In this document: piece by piece, positions 1 through 13,499 of the stretch
Layout of the letters: every line of letters starts with the position of its first letter
Numbering within the stretch: the stretch's first letter is position 1
Assembly: GCA_963978545.1 (NCBI GenBank)
Contig: OZ021727.1
Span: 13,519,243-13,583,242 of the forward strand
Source of the DNA: Linyphia triangularis
Taxonomy: Eukaryota > Arthropoda > Arachnida > Araneae > Linyphiidae
DNA: 64,000 bases
Reading direction: 5' to 3'
The notes under the pieces: model-generated
The model's input: only the letters and a program-made list of their open reading frames with translations
Told to the model about the DNA's origin: nothing
Databases searched by the model: none
Translations under genes and position numbers: made by a program

Positions 1-45
1 GAAGCGCGATGATGTGTACGAATTCCAAATGACGTCAATAGAGAA
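1..45 (+). other. possible 3' end of an exon cut by the window edge
   Basis: Positions 2-45 are open in one frame (reading KRDDVYEFQMTSIE) and are followed at 46 by a good donor sequence, gtaagt. This fits the tail of a coding exon whose start lies outside the window. The stretch is too short to identify, and a chance donor after a short open frame is quite possible. No partner exon was found downstream. Confidence 0.2.
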
Positions 46-501
46 GTAAGTCAACACATTCCTCTCGATCTGGAGAAGCTTTTAATTAAGAGATTTTCGT
101 TCATAAAAAAAAAATGCACGTGAAGTAAGAAAGTAGAGCGGAAATGCCTATCGACAAATTAAAGATTTAAGAAAAATTGGACACGATTTCATGGCACTTA
201 AGGAGTTTTATAGAAAGCCATCCGCGAAAATGCAAGTGATATTATAGTGATTTTGAAAAGTTTTTTTCAAACTTTGCTTGATCTATTGAAATTTCATTCT
301 GTGGCATTATCTGATACTTCGTTTTATTTCGCAGCTTATTGAGTAGGAGATGTAGCATCATTTTTGAGAATTCGTTTGGCAGCTTTTTATTTGGAAGACG
401 AATATTATTCATCTAAAAATAACTTCACTTAACCCACTTATTCCAAAATACACTTTTACATCAGCTGTACTGCTATAAACTAGTGATATTATTTTCTAGG
501 C

Positions 502-813
502 CAGGCTGGCCACAAAGTTGAGGAAATCTCCTGATAGATTCCTAAAAAAATCACTAACTTTACGACAAACTTTACCCCCCCCCCCCCAATTTCTTCAAAT
601 AGAGCATGCATGCTAAAGAGATATTATACCGATTTTTTTGATTTTTTTTATAAATAGTATAGGCGGTAATTAAAAGTTTAAACAATTCCGTAACATTAAA
701 CCTTCTAACGATTACCGCCACAATTCTTCGGAGAAATGGAGCCAAAATACGGATGAACAGAATCAGAACACGCCCCGACATTTCGATGATTTCCAGATTT
801 TGTAGCCACTCTG
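502..813. mobile_element. hAT-like MITE, degraded copy (GTGGCCAC family)
   Basis: The left end reads CAGGCTGGCCACAAAG and the right end TTTTGTAGCCACTCTG, an imperfect terminal inverted repeat shared with copies at 11052-11485, 13500-13847 and 19535-19925. The interior aligns with those copies over most of its length. A 13-base poly-C run (575-587) interrupts the region where the others have T-rich sequence. No clear target-site duplication remains and there is no coding capacity. Confidence 0.6.
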
Positions 814-1079
814 TAAGATTACAGTAATGGTGATCTTGCTTCCCTTACTTTACCCCCCCCCCCCCACCGTCGCGAAATTGTGTGAAATCTTGTTTCACTA
901 CGTCCTCTTTTTTTTATACAAATCCTCGACCATAATCCCCCCCACCTTATCATAATTTTCAATCACCACCACGGGATAAAAGAAATCTCGCACTTTACAA
1001 GGAAATCAAACTTGAATGACATTCTTAAAACCAAACAAGTCTAAGAACGCATATTTAAAACTTAACCAACCGCCTGTTC

Positions 1080-1403
1080 TTATTCGTCAGCAATGACAGG
1101 TATTCCTTCTTTTTTTACATTTTTATATAAATATCTGGTGAAAATTCGAAAGCAGACTCTGAAAGAACACAGATTTGGCTCTCGACGGAAAAGACGTTTA
1201 AAGACAGATCCATCAACAATTCCCTGATTTGCGTAACAAGTTAAAGACGTCAGAAGTACGTCAGCAGACACCATTGCAACAGCAGGGATGCCTAACACGC
1301 CGAGTGGTCCGAATTTCTCGCCACTTGGGGGGGGGGGGGGGAGTATGATAGAGTCTATTTTGTCTTGGAATTTAGTCGCGCCAGGGTTACACGATTGTGT
1401 CAT
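1080..1403 (-). other. unrecognised open frame, probably not a gene
   Basis: The minus strand is open for 107 codons, ending EGIPVIADE, and the stretch is less AT-rich than its surroundings. A 15-base G run on the plus strand (1327-1341) encodes a proline string in the frame. I see no domain, no splice signals that help, and no relation to other repeats here. It is listed only because it is one of the longer frames outside recognised repeats. Confidence 0.12.
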
Positions 1404-1530
1404 ACATTTTTAGAAACATATTTGGAATGATATGAGGGGAAAGGAAGAGGTATTGTAATTCCTATTTACCTCCAAGATGTTAAAAGGATTTTCTGTAGTT
1501 TTTAAAAGATATTCTTTAAGCTGTAGTGTG

Positions 1531-1710
1531 GTTGGCTGTTTTTCAGATTACCTGGCGCCGTCAGCAACACGAGGGCAATAATGCGCCGAAACTATCGTCA
1601 TTTGACAAGCCAGCATACATTTACAAACACTCATGCCTTACACGCGACTCGAACCCGCAATCTCACAGTTTAGAAGCTAGCACGCTAACCACTATACCGT
1701 TTGGTCGGCT
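1531..1710 (-). mobile_element. tRNA-derived SINE (family A), full length with TSD
   Basis: Read on the minus strand, the head is tRNA-like: a box A region (TATAGTGGTTAGCGTGCTAG) and a box B-like region, then a body containing GGCGCATTATTGCCCTCGTG and an AACC-rich tail. It is flanked by a perfect 13-bp target-site duplication, AAGCTGTAGTGTG, at 1518-1530 and 1711-1723. This is good evidence for retrotransposition by target-primed reverse transcription. Related copies lie at 6349, 35324, 62017 and 62338. Confidence 0.9.
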
Positions 1711-1886
1711 AAGCTGTAGTGTGAAAATTCTTCTTCCAAAACTTTTAAAACTTAACTTTTAAATTAATAACAATAACAAGCATAAATAATTCATAATAGT
1801 ATGGTCGACTACTGAATTGAAACTTAGCTAATCGAAACTTAGAAATTCATAGAAAGTAGACTTTTTAAATCCTTTATATTAATTAA

Positions 1887-2104
1887 CCCTTAGCACTCGA
1901 GGCCATTTTCGAGCGGAGGATTCAGCAACTCAAGACGTTTCGCAGCATTTTTGGTTCGGTTGACGGTTGCGGATCCGTTTCAAAGAAACTAAACATAAAA
2001 CAGGCATTGCATCGAATTTCCGCATCAAACCTAGTGGTGAGCGAGAATCACCTCTCGAGTTGCAGCTTTCAATCATGTGATGAGTGAGAGTCACCTCTAA
2101 AGGG
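1887..2104. mobile_element. piggyBac-type MITE flanked by TTAA
   Basis: The segment is bounded by TTAA at 1883-1886 and 2105-2108. Its ends, CCCTTAGCACTCGAGG and the complement of CCTCTAAAGGG, form a short imperfect inverted repeat. A TTAA target and termini beginning CCC are typical of piggyBac-type elements. At 218 bp with no open frame it would be a non-autonomous derivative. The inverted repeat is short, so this is the weakest of the TTAA calls. Confidence 0.5.
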
Positions 2105-2537
2105 TTAACTTCGATTTTGTGTGTGGCTGAGTATGTCGATGGCGGGAAAATCTGCGTAGGCCTAATAAACACCCTTGCCGTCATCCAATCGGACTAAAAC
2201 TTGGTAGATAGATTCGATGTCGATGACAATGTACTCTATCAAATTTTGGCGACTGTCAATGTCACTAAAAGGTCGCTTTTAAGGAATACTAATAAACCAA
2301 CCTGCCGTCATCCAATCGCACTGAAATAGCTTTTAATCGATCATTGAATAAACTCTTTCCTGTAACCAAAATTGCTTTAATAAATAAATAATAAAATATT
2401 AAAAACAAGTACACGCTAGCAACAGAAACGGCTCTTCACAGACCACGAGTCATTTTTGGTGAAATGCTTCCACCCCCAAAAAATATTTCATCTTTGATTT
2501 TTATATGAATATTTTCGATACAATGTTTCTTAAATTT

Positions 2538-2624
2538 TAAACTGATGTTCACCAATTTGTTTGGCGTATTATGGACCGCATGTTGCCCTTGCACCAAAAT
2601 TATCAAACCACCTACCCTTAAAGG
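2538..2624. mobile_element. partial copy of the CCTTTAACTGCTG MITE family
   Basis: The segment from CTGATGTTCACCAATTTG to AAAGG followed by TTAA (2625-2628) matches the interior and right end of the family seen at 37494-37716 and 52068-52263. The left half is missing. Confidence 0.5.
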
Positions 2625-3214
2625 TTAAATTCTTGCATCAGACAGACCGGCAATTGACTCCTAACTTCCTGACAAAACCTCATTATGAAAAGATCGGAGT
2701 TGCTCGATCCCAACATCTCTTACATCTACCGTCTGTCTCTGAATATGACTGATTTTAAAAGGATTTTACAAGCAAAATTATGTAATTTTAATGATTCTTA
2801 ATACATTACAATAGGATTAGGCAAGTTTAATGGTTCTTGATACATTAAAACGCTAATTCAAGTCAACAGCTTCGCAACTTTATGATTGCACATCAAAATC
2901 CCGTGGTCAATATTGGTCTTTTCGGATCTAATCTCGTGTCTACACAGAAAAATAGCCTGCATAAATCATTTAGTTGATATAAAGGACCTCGCCCTCCTAC
3001 CACATGCAATATCAAAGTTATTTTATTTTTTTTTCCGCAACAACATCCCAGTATAACGCCCCATTTATTTTTATACATCCTTATCAAATTGAAGTTTCCA
3101 TTACAAGGGGGAAAACGAGAGGAGACATTATTGAGGCTACATATTTACTTAATGAACAATATCACCTTTACTAGATTGCTCTTAATAATGCATTTTTTAA
3201 TCTTTAATTAATAC

Positions 3215-3862
3215 TAGGGGGCTTCACCCCCTGCTCGCTAACGCTCGCCAACCCCCAAAAGCCTCGCTGCGTGTTTAAAACATCTTGCTGCGCTCGAATA
3301 GGTTTGCCAGCCATAAAAAATTTAACCAAATTTTTATAAATTTAATGTAAGGCCTAATAGAGAAAACACCCAAATTGCAAGTTTCATAATAGAAAGTTAA
3401 ATATACTATCCGCCAACATACGTATTACGCCGAGAGTGATTGTTTCGTTCACGTCGCCCCGTTAGAGAACGATGTCCAACGCGAGGTATTTTCTGGATAG
3501 AAATACTTCAAAATAATAATTACTGTAATACAAAAATGCTTCAGAAAAACAGAAAAAATCAACTTTGAAACGAAGAGTTTAAAAAAAAAGCTTTAAAATT
3601 AGCAATGGGTTTGTTGTTTACATACGTAAGGATGTTGCCATTCATATATTCAAAATCATTGAGGCTTTGTAGTAGCTTAATGATGGAAAATATTGAAATT
3701 TAACTAATTAATAAAATGTTAATAAATTATTTTGGGACGTTTTGGCAAATCTACAGCTTATTTCCTTTAAAATGACACCTTGATCATTGAAATTGGTTGA
3801 GCAGTTTAGGCGGACGGACTAACCCCAAAAAACGTATTGCCTATTAAATATATAGATACTTA
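3215..3862. repeat. dispersed repeat with GGGGGC...GCCCCC head
   Basis: It begins with a GC-rich hairpin-forming head (AGGGGGCTTCACCCCCTGCT, then a run of CTCGC-type repeats) and ends with a motif, GAGCAGTTTAGGCGGACGGAC, followed by AT-rich sequence. Heads and tails of this style are common in arthropod interspersed repeats. No coding frame and no clear duplication of the target were found, so the class is not assigned. Confidence 0.4.
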
Positions 3863-6348
3863 TCTCACCAAGTGATATTAATGAAACCATGAATAGAGGA
3901 ACGGAAATCAATCAGCACAAAAAAAAACGATTTGTTGGCTTATAAATAATCTTCCGCTTAAAGATTGGCATATTGATTTCTGGTACTTTCGGTTCAATTT
4001 TGGAATGAAAATTCATTTCGACAAAACCTTTCACTTGACATATCGTTTGTAGCATGTATGATATAATTTTGTCTGGAAATATCGGACAGACGGATGCACA
4101 AAGTTTTTGTATAAGCATCTCACTACATTAGTGTAATGTAGAAGTTAATACCATCTATTGTAGTATATTTCTGTATAAACATTTGTAAATAATTTATAAA
4201 AAAATCTATCTAATTAAAATATAATAATTACATTTTAAAGAACGCCGGTTGTTTCTAGGCAAAGTATGAAATATGACAAATAGTATACACTTTCCTATTG
4301 CATAGAATACTTAGGTATTCTATAGAATAACAAATGGCTAGTTAGGCAAAGTATGATAAAAAGGTATCCGTAAAAGGTGTGCATTCCACAAAAATACAAA
4401 AGTTATTTTGAAAAATAATTAAAGAGTGCCATTAAAAAATGCTTTATTCATAATACATATAAAAAATAAAAGTTGTACCAAAAAAAAATAATGCCTTTCT
4501 TAAAGAAAACCTACTCATATTTTAAAGAAATTTCTAAAATGTTCAAATAAAAAATTAAACTTAATAACATTTTGATTTACACTTCATTACATTTTTCAAG
4601 CAAAGACATTTCTTATTTTGGCACTTTGGCACATACACTTGACGAATTTGAGACGAGTAATAAAAACCACGTGCATTGGCATGTGATATTCGAAACGAAC
4701 TCAAAATTTATTTCATACTTTGTCGGTTAGTCATTTTATAGAAAGCCGAGTAAACGTAAAATGTTAATTGTTTCATGTAATAAAAAAAATAAGGAGAATA
4801 AAATTATATAAAAGCATTTTTACAGTAAATTTAATGTAATGTCACGGGTACGGAAGTCAGACGAAACATTTTTAAATTTATACGGAAATAGGTCACTATT
4901 CGACATCTGACATCACAACAAGTCAACAAGTACAATTTAAGAGAATGCGATTTTATTGAAAAGGCACATAAAATAAAAATAAAAAACTTACACGAGCGCA
5001 CGTCTACAATCCAAAGCAGTAAGAACACAACTGTAACAGTAAGAACACAGTGGGTGCCTGACGAAATCGAAGATCACAAATGGAAATGCCATTTGGATGG
5101 GCAATGGGACACACAAATCGGGATTATGGTGACTAAGACGGGAGGAAACGCCCCCCGCCCCCCTTCCCTTAAGAAAAAAAAAAAACTCAAAACAAAGTAA
5201 TTGTCCAATGGGCTTGAGTCGATGGTCAACAAAATAGTTACCACCCGCATACGAAATCGGATCCGATTGCAGCCATGAGTCGATACGTGTGGCAAGATAA
5301 TACTGTCTGCTGGTTTCCTGGGTGGAAGAACAGGAAAATACACGTTTTTTTTTCTCCAAAGATTCGTTTTCAGAATGCATCCGAATTTGAATTCAATGCA
5401 CCAGAGATTTTCGTCATTTTATTGTATTTTCAATGTAAACAAATTCCGGAGTTAACGCTATTTTACATGTCCCGCCGTTATTTTGGTCTTTAAGCGAACT
5501 CTTAAGAAAAATTACAAATTGAAAGTACGAATATTATATTTTGACGACTGAGAATAAATATGATTTCTAATCAAACTTTTGAGATTATTCTGTTATGAAC
5601 AGATATCATCAAATTGAATGAAATAAACTGTTAAACTATGGAATCTAAATCCTTTCACAGCCATGAGGCTATTTGAATGCGGGCTACGACGATTATTTGT
5701 AAGTCACAAAACGCATCTTAAGTAATAGGAATCAACAATTTACTCGTTTCTCAATATAGCTCATACATCTAAAAAATTTTGGAAAAATTAATGAAAAGCA
5801 GTAAATTTGGATGATACCATTTGGCATCACAGGTCTCGCTAAAGGGTTAAATAAATTGAGTTCTCTTGGGAGGCATAATAACAAATATTTTAATCTAATT
5901 TTAAAAGTAATTTCTTCATATGTAGTTATTTTTTTAAATTAGCTAAAGAAATATAAACGTAGTCCAAAAAAATGACTTGGTTAAATAAGAAATTTTCTTG
6001 CGCAAGAGCAACACAACGCTATATTATTCTCAGAGGGGTGCAGATCACATACTAGGGAGTGTAATGTGATAAAATTTTGATCAAATCTTCATTTTTTTAA
6101 TAAGATTTTCTTATGTAATACATTTCTGTTCCATTGAACGCTTTATAACCTCTTTCATACTCCGTTGGTCAGTGACTCATACCACTTTTCCCCACTTAGA
6201 TTTAATTTTTAAATTCCAGAAGGTATAAGGGCACCCCTTTACACCTCTATCGCGGAGTCCATGTCCCAGCCCTCACGGAACGCCTTGCGAGAAGTAATAT
6301 CATTTGGGAAACTGCCACATTTGCAACTCGGATGAGGGGAAAAACCGG

Positions 6349-6529
6349 TTGGTTGGTTGTTTTCAGATTATCTGTCGCCGTCAGCAACACGAGGGCTATA
6401 ATGCGCCGAAACATTCGTCATTAGACAAGCCAACATACATTTACAAACACCCATGCCTATCACGGGACTCGAACCCGCAACCTCGCGGTCTAGAAGCTAG
6501 CACGCTAACCACTATACCGTTTGGTCGGC
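6349..6529 (-). mobile_element. tRNA-derived SINE (family A), full length with TSD
   Basis: On the minus strand this copy has box A (TAGTGGTTAGCGTG) and a perfect box B (GGTTCGAGTCC) at normal spacing, followed by the family body and AACCAACC tail. A 12-bp target-site duplication, GGGAAAAACCGG, flanks it (6337-6348 and 6530-6541). It is the best preserved promoter of the family in this window, so it may still be read by RNA polymerase III. The tRNA part does not fold as a complete tRNA, so it is not a tRNA gene. Confidence 0.92.
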
Positions 6530-8338
6530 GGGAAAAACCGGGAAACCTCCACCAAGGCAGCTCGACAATCGGAAGTGCGACCGAAAATCACCGAAAAGAT
6601 TATTTTACTGAAACTTTAAAAAAAAAAATCGTTTTTTGCTTAGCAAAAAATAAATACAAAAGCCATCAAAACAAACTCCAGAACAGCTTCAAATCAAAGT
6701 CACCAGGTAACGTGATCGGATAAAGTGAGTAAGTGCAAGTGCAACAAGTGCCATGTTTTATTCGCTTCGACAACCCCTCTCTCCCAGGAGAATGACTCAA
6801 AACTCCCCAATGTTTGCTTTGGTAAGCAGCTGGCATGGGACCGGAGTAAACCAACTCATGGCTACAAATAGTCGGAGCATATTTTTAGTTGCTCTTTTTT
6901 CCCCCCAATTGATGAGAAAAACTTTTTCACTCGCCAACTCGACACTTGATAAAACGGTAGGGTGCGATTGTCACGTGGTTTCTTATTTTAATTGCTTGGT
7001 TATGTGGCCCGGCGTTTTGCGCGACTCAGATGGCAGCGTAAAAAGAGTACAAGTTGGTTGGTTGTATTGGATTTTTCATGGCGAAATATCGATACAAAGT
7101 TCCGAATTTCAAGGGAGGAAATCCCTTTCGGGAGGCTTTTCAATGGGTAATTGATCTTCAAATTGAGAATAAGGGTATGTATTTTTGGAAAATTAAAAAA
7201 AAAAAAAAACTCTCCGATTGTTGCTCTTAAAACTATAGTAAAATGCAGTATCATTTCCCCCCCCCCCCTTCCCCTAAAATCTAATTCAATGGGAGAATAT
7301 TTCTAATTCAATTGTTCAATAAGATCTGCCAGTGTTCTAATTTCTGCACTCGAATCAGAAACGGATGGATACGATGAAGATTGCGGCAAACTTCGTCGAC
7401 TCAATTGATACCTGGGGGGATTCTCCCTGTTTTCTCCTATACGACGTGGAAATATGGGAGGTCTAATAAATGGTTCACAAATCCGCATTAGTATTTAGTT
7501 GGTTTGGAACTTCCGACTGTTTATTTCTGCCACTTATAAAGTACTAAACACAGCCATATACGCTTCGTAATTTTGAGCACATAGAAGAATACGAAATTGA
7601 AATCTTCCTAGTGTAAACCAGTGACTGGACCAGTGCAAGTGGGTAAACGTGGGGTGACTTGTCCCCCACTATTCAAGAAAATACCCATGCGTCCCCCTAC
7701 TTCTAAAATCACTGAAATACATCCCCCAATTTTAAAAACACTCAATACGCGTAAAAACTACAAATGAAAAATAATATTAATGTAGTGACACTGAAAATAA
7801 ATGATTTTTTTTTTTACATTTAAAAACTTTGTAACTATTTAATGTATATATATCATACTATTATAAAAATGTATGATATTACATTACTGTGTATAAAGAT
7901 CTAAGTATTTTTATTAACAAATACAGTTACACTTGGTCAACTTTTAACTTTGGAGGAACTTTCTTTTAAGTTACGTTTTATTCTTGTTTCATATAAAAAA
8001 ACAAGCTATTTATAAAATAAAAAATAAAAAATAAAACACATTTTAAAAGTTTCTATTAATTTAATTTGATGAATGTATGCACATTTATAAGCATTATTTA
8101 AATCTAAATAAACAGGTATATAACGTTAAATTATTTTTTAACTTAATCTCTAATACTTTCAAGTAAACAAACTAAGTCGACGAATATTTATTAAAATAAC
8201 GATAAATTTTGGTCCTATTTCAATGTTAGTGTTGGAAAGTATAAATTATTTCTTTACTAGTTGATGTTTTTAATATAAGTTACGAAATTATACAATTTAT
8301 CGTTTAAGATGGGAGGAGGGGTGCACCTGTTCCCAATT

Positions 8339-8549
8339 TTTCGGCTTCCCCTCGCTTTTTTTTCACTTCTTCTACCACTGGTGTAAACCCCTCTCTTCAA
8401 CCCCACCACACCAACAAGAGGACATCGAGGCCACGACAGATTTAAAGTACACCAACCCCTATTAGGTACACACCGATATTTGACGGACCGATGACCGAAC
8501 CCGCATTCCTCCGAACATGAGAGCAATGCTCTACCGCTAGGCCCACACA
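8339..8549 (-). mobile_element. second tRNA-like SINE candidate
   Basis: The minus strand from 8549 reads GGGCCTAGCGGTAGAGCATT (box A-like) and then GCGGGTTCGGTCAT, a degenerate box B, at about tRNA spacing. The rest runs into a GC-richer body. Only one copy is present here, so it could be a decayed tRNA pseudogene instead of a SINE. Confidence 0.4.
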
Positions 8550-8559
8550 TTAATAACAC

Positions 8560-11040
8560 TTAGATGTTAGTGCCTTATGATCTTACTTCAGAACGCGATA
8601 TAAGTTTTTTTTTTTTTTTAATCAACAAACACACTTTTCCCATTAACAAACCAAGTCGTCCACCATTTTGAAAAGTCACAATCTAGGAGAAAGCTAAAGC
8701 GGTTTCTTCGCCGCAGTTGAATAAATCTCCATGAATGATTTATCATTTTCACTCCCCGGCGAACAATCAAGTTTAGTGGATCACGAAACCTAACTTTTTC
8801 TTCGTTCTCATTTCCTTCCTTTTGTCGAAGTTATTTTTGGACGGATGACACACACTGCACTGCACAAAAATAAGAATCGTGAGGAAGAAATCGTGATGGG
8901 CTATGGAAACTTTTGAAATGAAGTTCGCTGGGCTACCAAATTAAAGGGATATCAGTTTTTTTGCGAATAACTTTTCAGTAGGTAGGCCTTTACTTGCGAG
9001 AATTCCCATTCAAGAAGCTGGCGCAGTTTGGCCCTTGTGTTGCCCTTGCGCAAAAATAAATTTTAAACACAATCCATTCAAGAGGCATCCTTACCACAAC
9101 GATAAATAAAAAGAACACAATTACAAAATAAAATACCATGTAATGTGAATGGAGTTTTCTTTTTATACAGGACATACATATTAAAAATCACAATACCCAG
9201 AATCAATTTTAAATGGGCACCATTAACACAACGATAATTAATAGGAGATATGATCTCCCATAACATAAGTGTTCACCTTGCATGGTATTCTCATACTTAA
9301 CCTGAGATTAATTTATGAGCCATAGTAGCCACCTCATTGCAACAGTGCAGTAAATTATGAGGATAAATACCAAGATATTCTTAATAGTCGTTTTAATATA
9401 TCAATGGGAATCGAAAGCACCCTTTCAGGAAAGTTATAAGAGGTTACAAATGATTCACTTGGCACCTCATAGAATTAATAGCACCGAAATGATGGACAAA
9501 GCAGGAAAAGAGTAATAGAAAAAAGTAAAACTATACTAAACGAAACACTGGCATGCATAATGTTACACAGACATTGGTTTATATTCTTTAGACATTCAAA
9601 TCAGACCAGCTGTGTTCTTTAAAAAACTTCAATTATGAGCTATCCAAATTGAGACAAATTCTGAATAAAGTTATCAGAAATTGACTTAAAATGTTAACGA
9701 ATTAATAACTAAAGAAATTGTACCTCAAAGAAATGGTATCTTTATTGGGAGTGGGTGACTTGTTTTCCAAACAGGTTAGGTTCTAATTGATGTCCGAGTT
9801 TCCTCAAGTTCAAGTAAACGTTTACACCATTATTATTCTACTGGTTAATGTTGATATTTTAACATCATCTCAGAGAACCTTGTTGTCAACCCTTCTTTTA
9901 AGAACCTTGCCCTACTATGCCAGTGAGACTGGGCACTTGTTAAAACAATAAAACACAACGCAATGTTAAAGGATGATCAGGGCCCAAGTAATTAATTTTA
10001 TCTAGTAGTATATTGGGCAGAGGGTGCGAGCGACCAGGCTTTACGTCACTAAATAAACAGCAGGTAGCTAGTAAAAAAGCAGGTTAAAAATGGTTGGTTT
10101 TTCCATGGAGAAGAGGGGGCATCGTCGATCAGTGCCCTTAAACGATATAAATGCAATTACAAGCTTAGTAGTTAATGGCTTATAAAATTCCAACTTCTGA
10201 CTCCAAGATACCTAAGAAACTGCAAATAAATCTCGGAAGTGCCTATAACTTTCGATTTACTGTTTCGCAAATGTATTGTACCTTAAGCTGGATATTCATA
10301 CATATTACTTAATTTTGCACACCTACAGTGTTCAATTCGCTCATACGCAAAACAAACATTATTCGTTGAATACAAGTAGAAATGCACGTAAAAGTAAGCT
10401 ATAAAAAGTAATTTTGTTAAAAACCTGTGTTTATGCTGCATCATCCACTGGTGAACCACCTCACAGAGCACAACAAAAACCCGGTGGAAGAAAATTTATG
10501 TGACAGGTCTGAATCTAAAAATTATTTTCGCCGGCTATTTTCGAAGTCGGCAAAACGCAAATAACAGTGGGTAGGAGAGAGAATAACCAGAAAAAAACAC
10601 CCTTTAAAATGATGTCTCCCACTTCCAAAAAAAAAAAACTTCTACTGAAGGTTGGGGAGAAAAAAAAATATTTTTCGCTTGGAGGGGCAGTATATGATTA
10701 CGACTGAGGATGAATCAATGAGGTGCATCTTGTGCTTCGTTGGTGGGGCGGGTCAAAGAACCGTTAAATTGTGACTGAAGCAGGAAAAAAAGGCATTGTG
10801 CCAGACTTTTATAGCGTTACGTGTGCATCTGTACGCCCCCGTAATTCGCTTTGTCGAGAACTCGAATAGGATGCGATGCAGGTGAGACACGAGAATCTAT
10901 TCCCCTCTTCAAAAAAAGTCAACAGAGGATATTTTAAACGGACGACAATTTGCAGTTGTAGTTGACCACAATAAGTTTCTCGAATGCTTTGGACAACTTT
11001 TCTGCAGCGATTTGTACAGAAAGTTAGGAGTAGGAAGTAT
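8560..11040. other. AT-rich non-coding stretch
   Basis: No exon-like frame, RNA gene or clear mobile element was found. There is a weak direct similarity between 9040-9110 and 9190-9250 (both include an ACAACGATAA motif) and several poly-A or poly-T tracts. Confidence 0.4.
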
Positions 11041-11051
11041 TTGACTTTGTA

Positions 11052-11485
11052 CAGTGTGGCCACAAAATTCAGGAAAAAAGTTCCCTGATAATTCCCTGAC
11101 AGATTTCTAAAATATTCCCTGATTTTAGGGGAAAATTTTATTCCAAATTTCCACAATTTTCTTAGGTTTTCCAGATGTCCAGATACCCTGATCAAATAGA
11201 ACATGTATTCTAAAGAGATAATATGCAATTTAAAAAAAAATAGTTTTGCTGGTAATGAAAAGTTTAAATTATTCCGTAACATTAAAGTTCTAATGGCTCA
11301 CCATTACAAATCTCCATGTAAACAGCGCCAAAATATGGATGAGCGTGCCTTAAACAATACAAAATTTCCCTGATTTTCATGAAATTTTAAAAAGTTCCCT
11401 GACATTTCCCTGATTTTTTCCAGAATCAGAAAGCTCCCTGACATTTCCCTGATTTCCAGGTTTTCCCGGTTCTGTGACCACTCTG
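11052..11485. mobile_element. hAT-like MITE (GTGGCCAC family) with 5-bp TSD
   Basis: The ends CAGTGTGGCCACAAAATT and TTCTGTGACCACTCTG are imperfect inverted repeats. The element is flanked by a perfect TTGTA on both sides (11047-11051 and 11486-11490). The interior is rich in a short TTCCCTGA motif that recurs inward from both ends. At 434 bp and without a transposase frame it is non-autonomous. The family assignment rests on end sequence and duplication length only. Confidence 0.8.
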
Positions 11486-12699
11486 TTGTAAAAAAAAATG
11501 TACGTAGCAAAACGCAGTTCCATGGCATTCCCCCTTATTAACACCTATGAGATTATCTGGTTGTAACAAAGTTTATCTTAGACAACATTCGTTCATACCT
11601 AAACTAAATTAGGTACAATACAATAAAAAAAAGTCTGAACGCCACTGAATTAGATCACTGATGCGCGTTACCAAAAAAAATATATATATAATTTTAATAC
11701 CCCAGTCACCAACGTAATAGGGCCAAGACCGCGCCAAACTTGCTTTGGCAAACAAAAACGCTTGAATTGCAGTTTCTTTTTGTGATTTTTTGTTGCTCTC
11801 TTCTCTGTGTTGATGAGTCACAGACGTCGCTTTGAGAAAGAAATAAAAGCAAGTAACAGGATCTATCATCTACGCAAGCGTAAGGATATTGTGTGTCTAT
11901 CGACAATAACAAGCATAGGAAACAATTGAACTTGAGAAAGACCATCAGTGTGGCAGAAAAAAGAGATGAGAGTTGTAATGGCTGGTGGATTTAAGAACAT
12001 AATTAATTCTGCGCTTTTATTAAGCAAACAATACCTTAAACGTTCCTTGAGAGTACAACTTTGTTCTACAACAAATTTAACTACTCTTAGTGAAATTAAT
12101 TGCACAACAATTGGAATTTTGCCAGTTGAAATTCTAGAACGACGTTGTGAAACACTTTAAGAGTTGGAGCAAAAGCATTGTAGCACTATTACTTTTTGGA
12201 TAAAAAAATTAAATTTTTTTTGGATCTTACCAACTATCTATGGTGGGTAAACACATACTTCAAAGTTGTAGAACAAGAATCATGGTTAATATAACACAAA
12301 TAAAGCTGTATGACTTTATGGCGTTTTCTGGGTTTTTTCAACAATTTTTTCTTAGAAAAGTTGATGAACAACTTGCACAACCGACTTTGTCACACACCGG
12401 AAAGGAAGCCTAGTGTGACGTAAAAATATTAAAAAATTTTGGTAATAGTATGACGTAAATAAACTAACTCATCTATTTTGAATAACTAACTTATACTTAA
12501 AAATATTTTGACGATATCTTCTAAGAATTTTATTTTGCTAGATTTGTATCATTTTCAAATTAATCTACTACCGAAATTTTTTTTTATTTCCACAAATTAA
12601 CAACCGATAAAAAAAAAAAATAATAATAATAAAAATTTAGACAAAAACAGATAAAAAATGAAATATAAAATTTTCTTAAAGAGAATATTTATCAAATTT

Positions 12700-12777
12700 A
12701 AAACGCAACTCAAAACAAACCACAAACAAATATTCTTTAAAACGCAACTCAAAACAAACCACAAACAAATATTCTAT
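12700..12777. repeat. 39-bp tandem duplication
   Basis: Two nearly identical 39-bp units, each starting AAAACGCAACTCAAAACAAA, lie head to tail at 12700 and 12739. They are a recent small duplication in non-coding DNA. Confidence 0.9.
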
Positions 12778-13499
12778 TATTATTATACCAACCTCGATTA
12801 AATGGAACCCAAACAACCCCAACATCACGCAAATAATCAATTTATTTTCCCTTTTTCCCCTATTCGTCGCAAGCAGTTTTCCCTAAAACGGGGGCTTCAT
12901 CAAAAATAGACGCGAGCGATGAGTCATCGTGCCAGGGAAAGAAGGTCGTTTCGATGTTGTGCACGTGAACAACGATTAGAGATTTCGTGCACTCATTTTT
13001 CTTCGCCAGCAAACGATCGGTGGTATTTTAAGCTGAGGCATATACTTTTGCACTGCCCGGGTCATTTGAGTGTGGGGTTGCAATTTAATACCATTTTATA
13101 AGATGTGTCTGTCAATTACAAATTAAAAAAAAGTGGCAATTCCTTATTGTTCTGCATCATTTGCATAACCAACCAAATTCAGTTTTTTTTTTTTGTTTTT
13201 GTGTCGGTTTTCAGAAACAATACAAAGAAAAATATTAGCACAATTTTTATCAAGAAGATTTAAAATACCTAAAAAATACAACTTTGGTTGTCTTGGATTT
13301 TAAACGGGAGCATTCGAACCATGTATCAAATTAGCTTTTAAGGTACAGATTAATGTACGACTTCTCTTAACTCTTTTCCGAGAAATTATATTTATATGAA
13401 AGTTTATAAAGCAAAATAGTTTATAAATATGCATACTATTTTATTTCTCTGCATCTGATAGTTCAGAAAATATTTATTTAAGTTTTAGAATAGCAAGTG

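Noticed and set aside
4988..5380. 130-codon minus-strand frame overlapping another of 89 codons
   Set aside because: It crosses poly-A and poly-C tracts, giving phenylalanine and glycine strings. No domain or splice logic.
5640..5850. Another TTAA-flanked MITE ending GCTAAAGGGTTAA
   Set aside because: The right end resembles the family at 1887-2104, but no matching left end could be found.
6349..6529. A possible tRNA gene on the minus strand (boxes A and B)
   Set aside because: The acceptor and anticodon parts do not make a complete tRNA, and the unit continues into a SINE body with a target-site duplication.
6304..6723. 139-codon plus-strand frame, with a similar one at 1526-1762
   Set aside because: Most of it is the reverse strand of a tRNA-derived SINE; the shared peptide simply reflects the shared repeat.
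10809..11282. 157-codon minus-strand frame
   Set aside because: About half of it is the hAT-like MITE at 11052-11485, and the rest shows no protein-like pattern.
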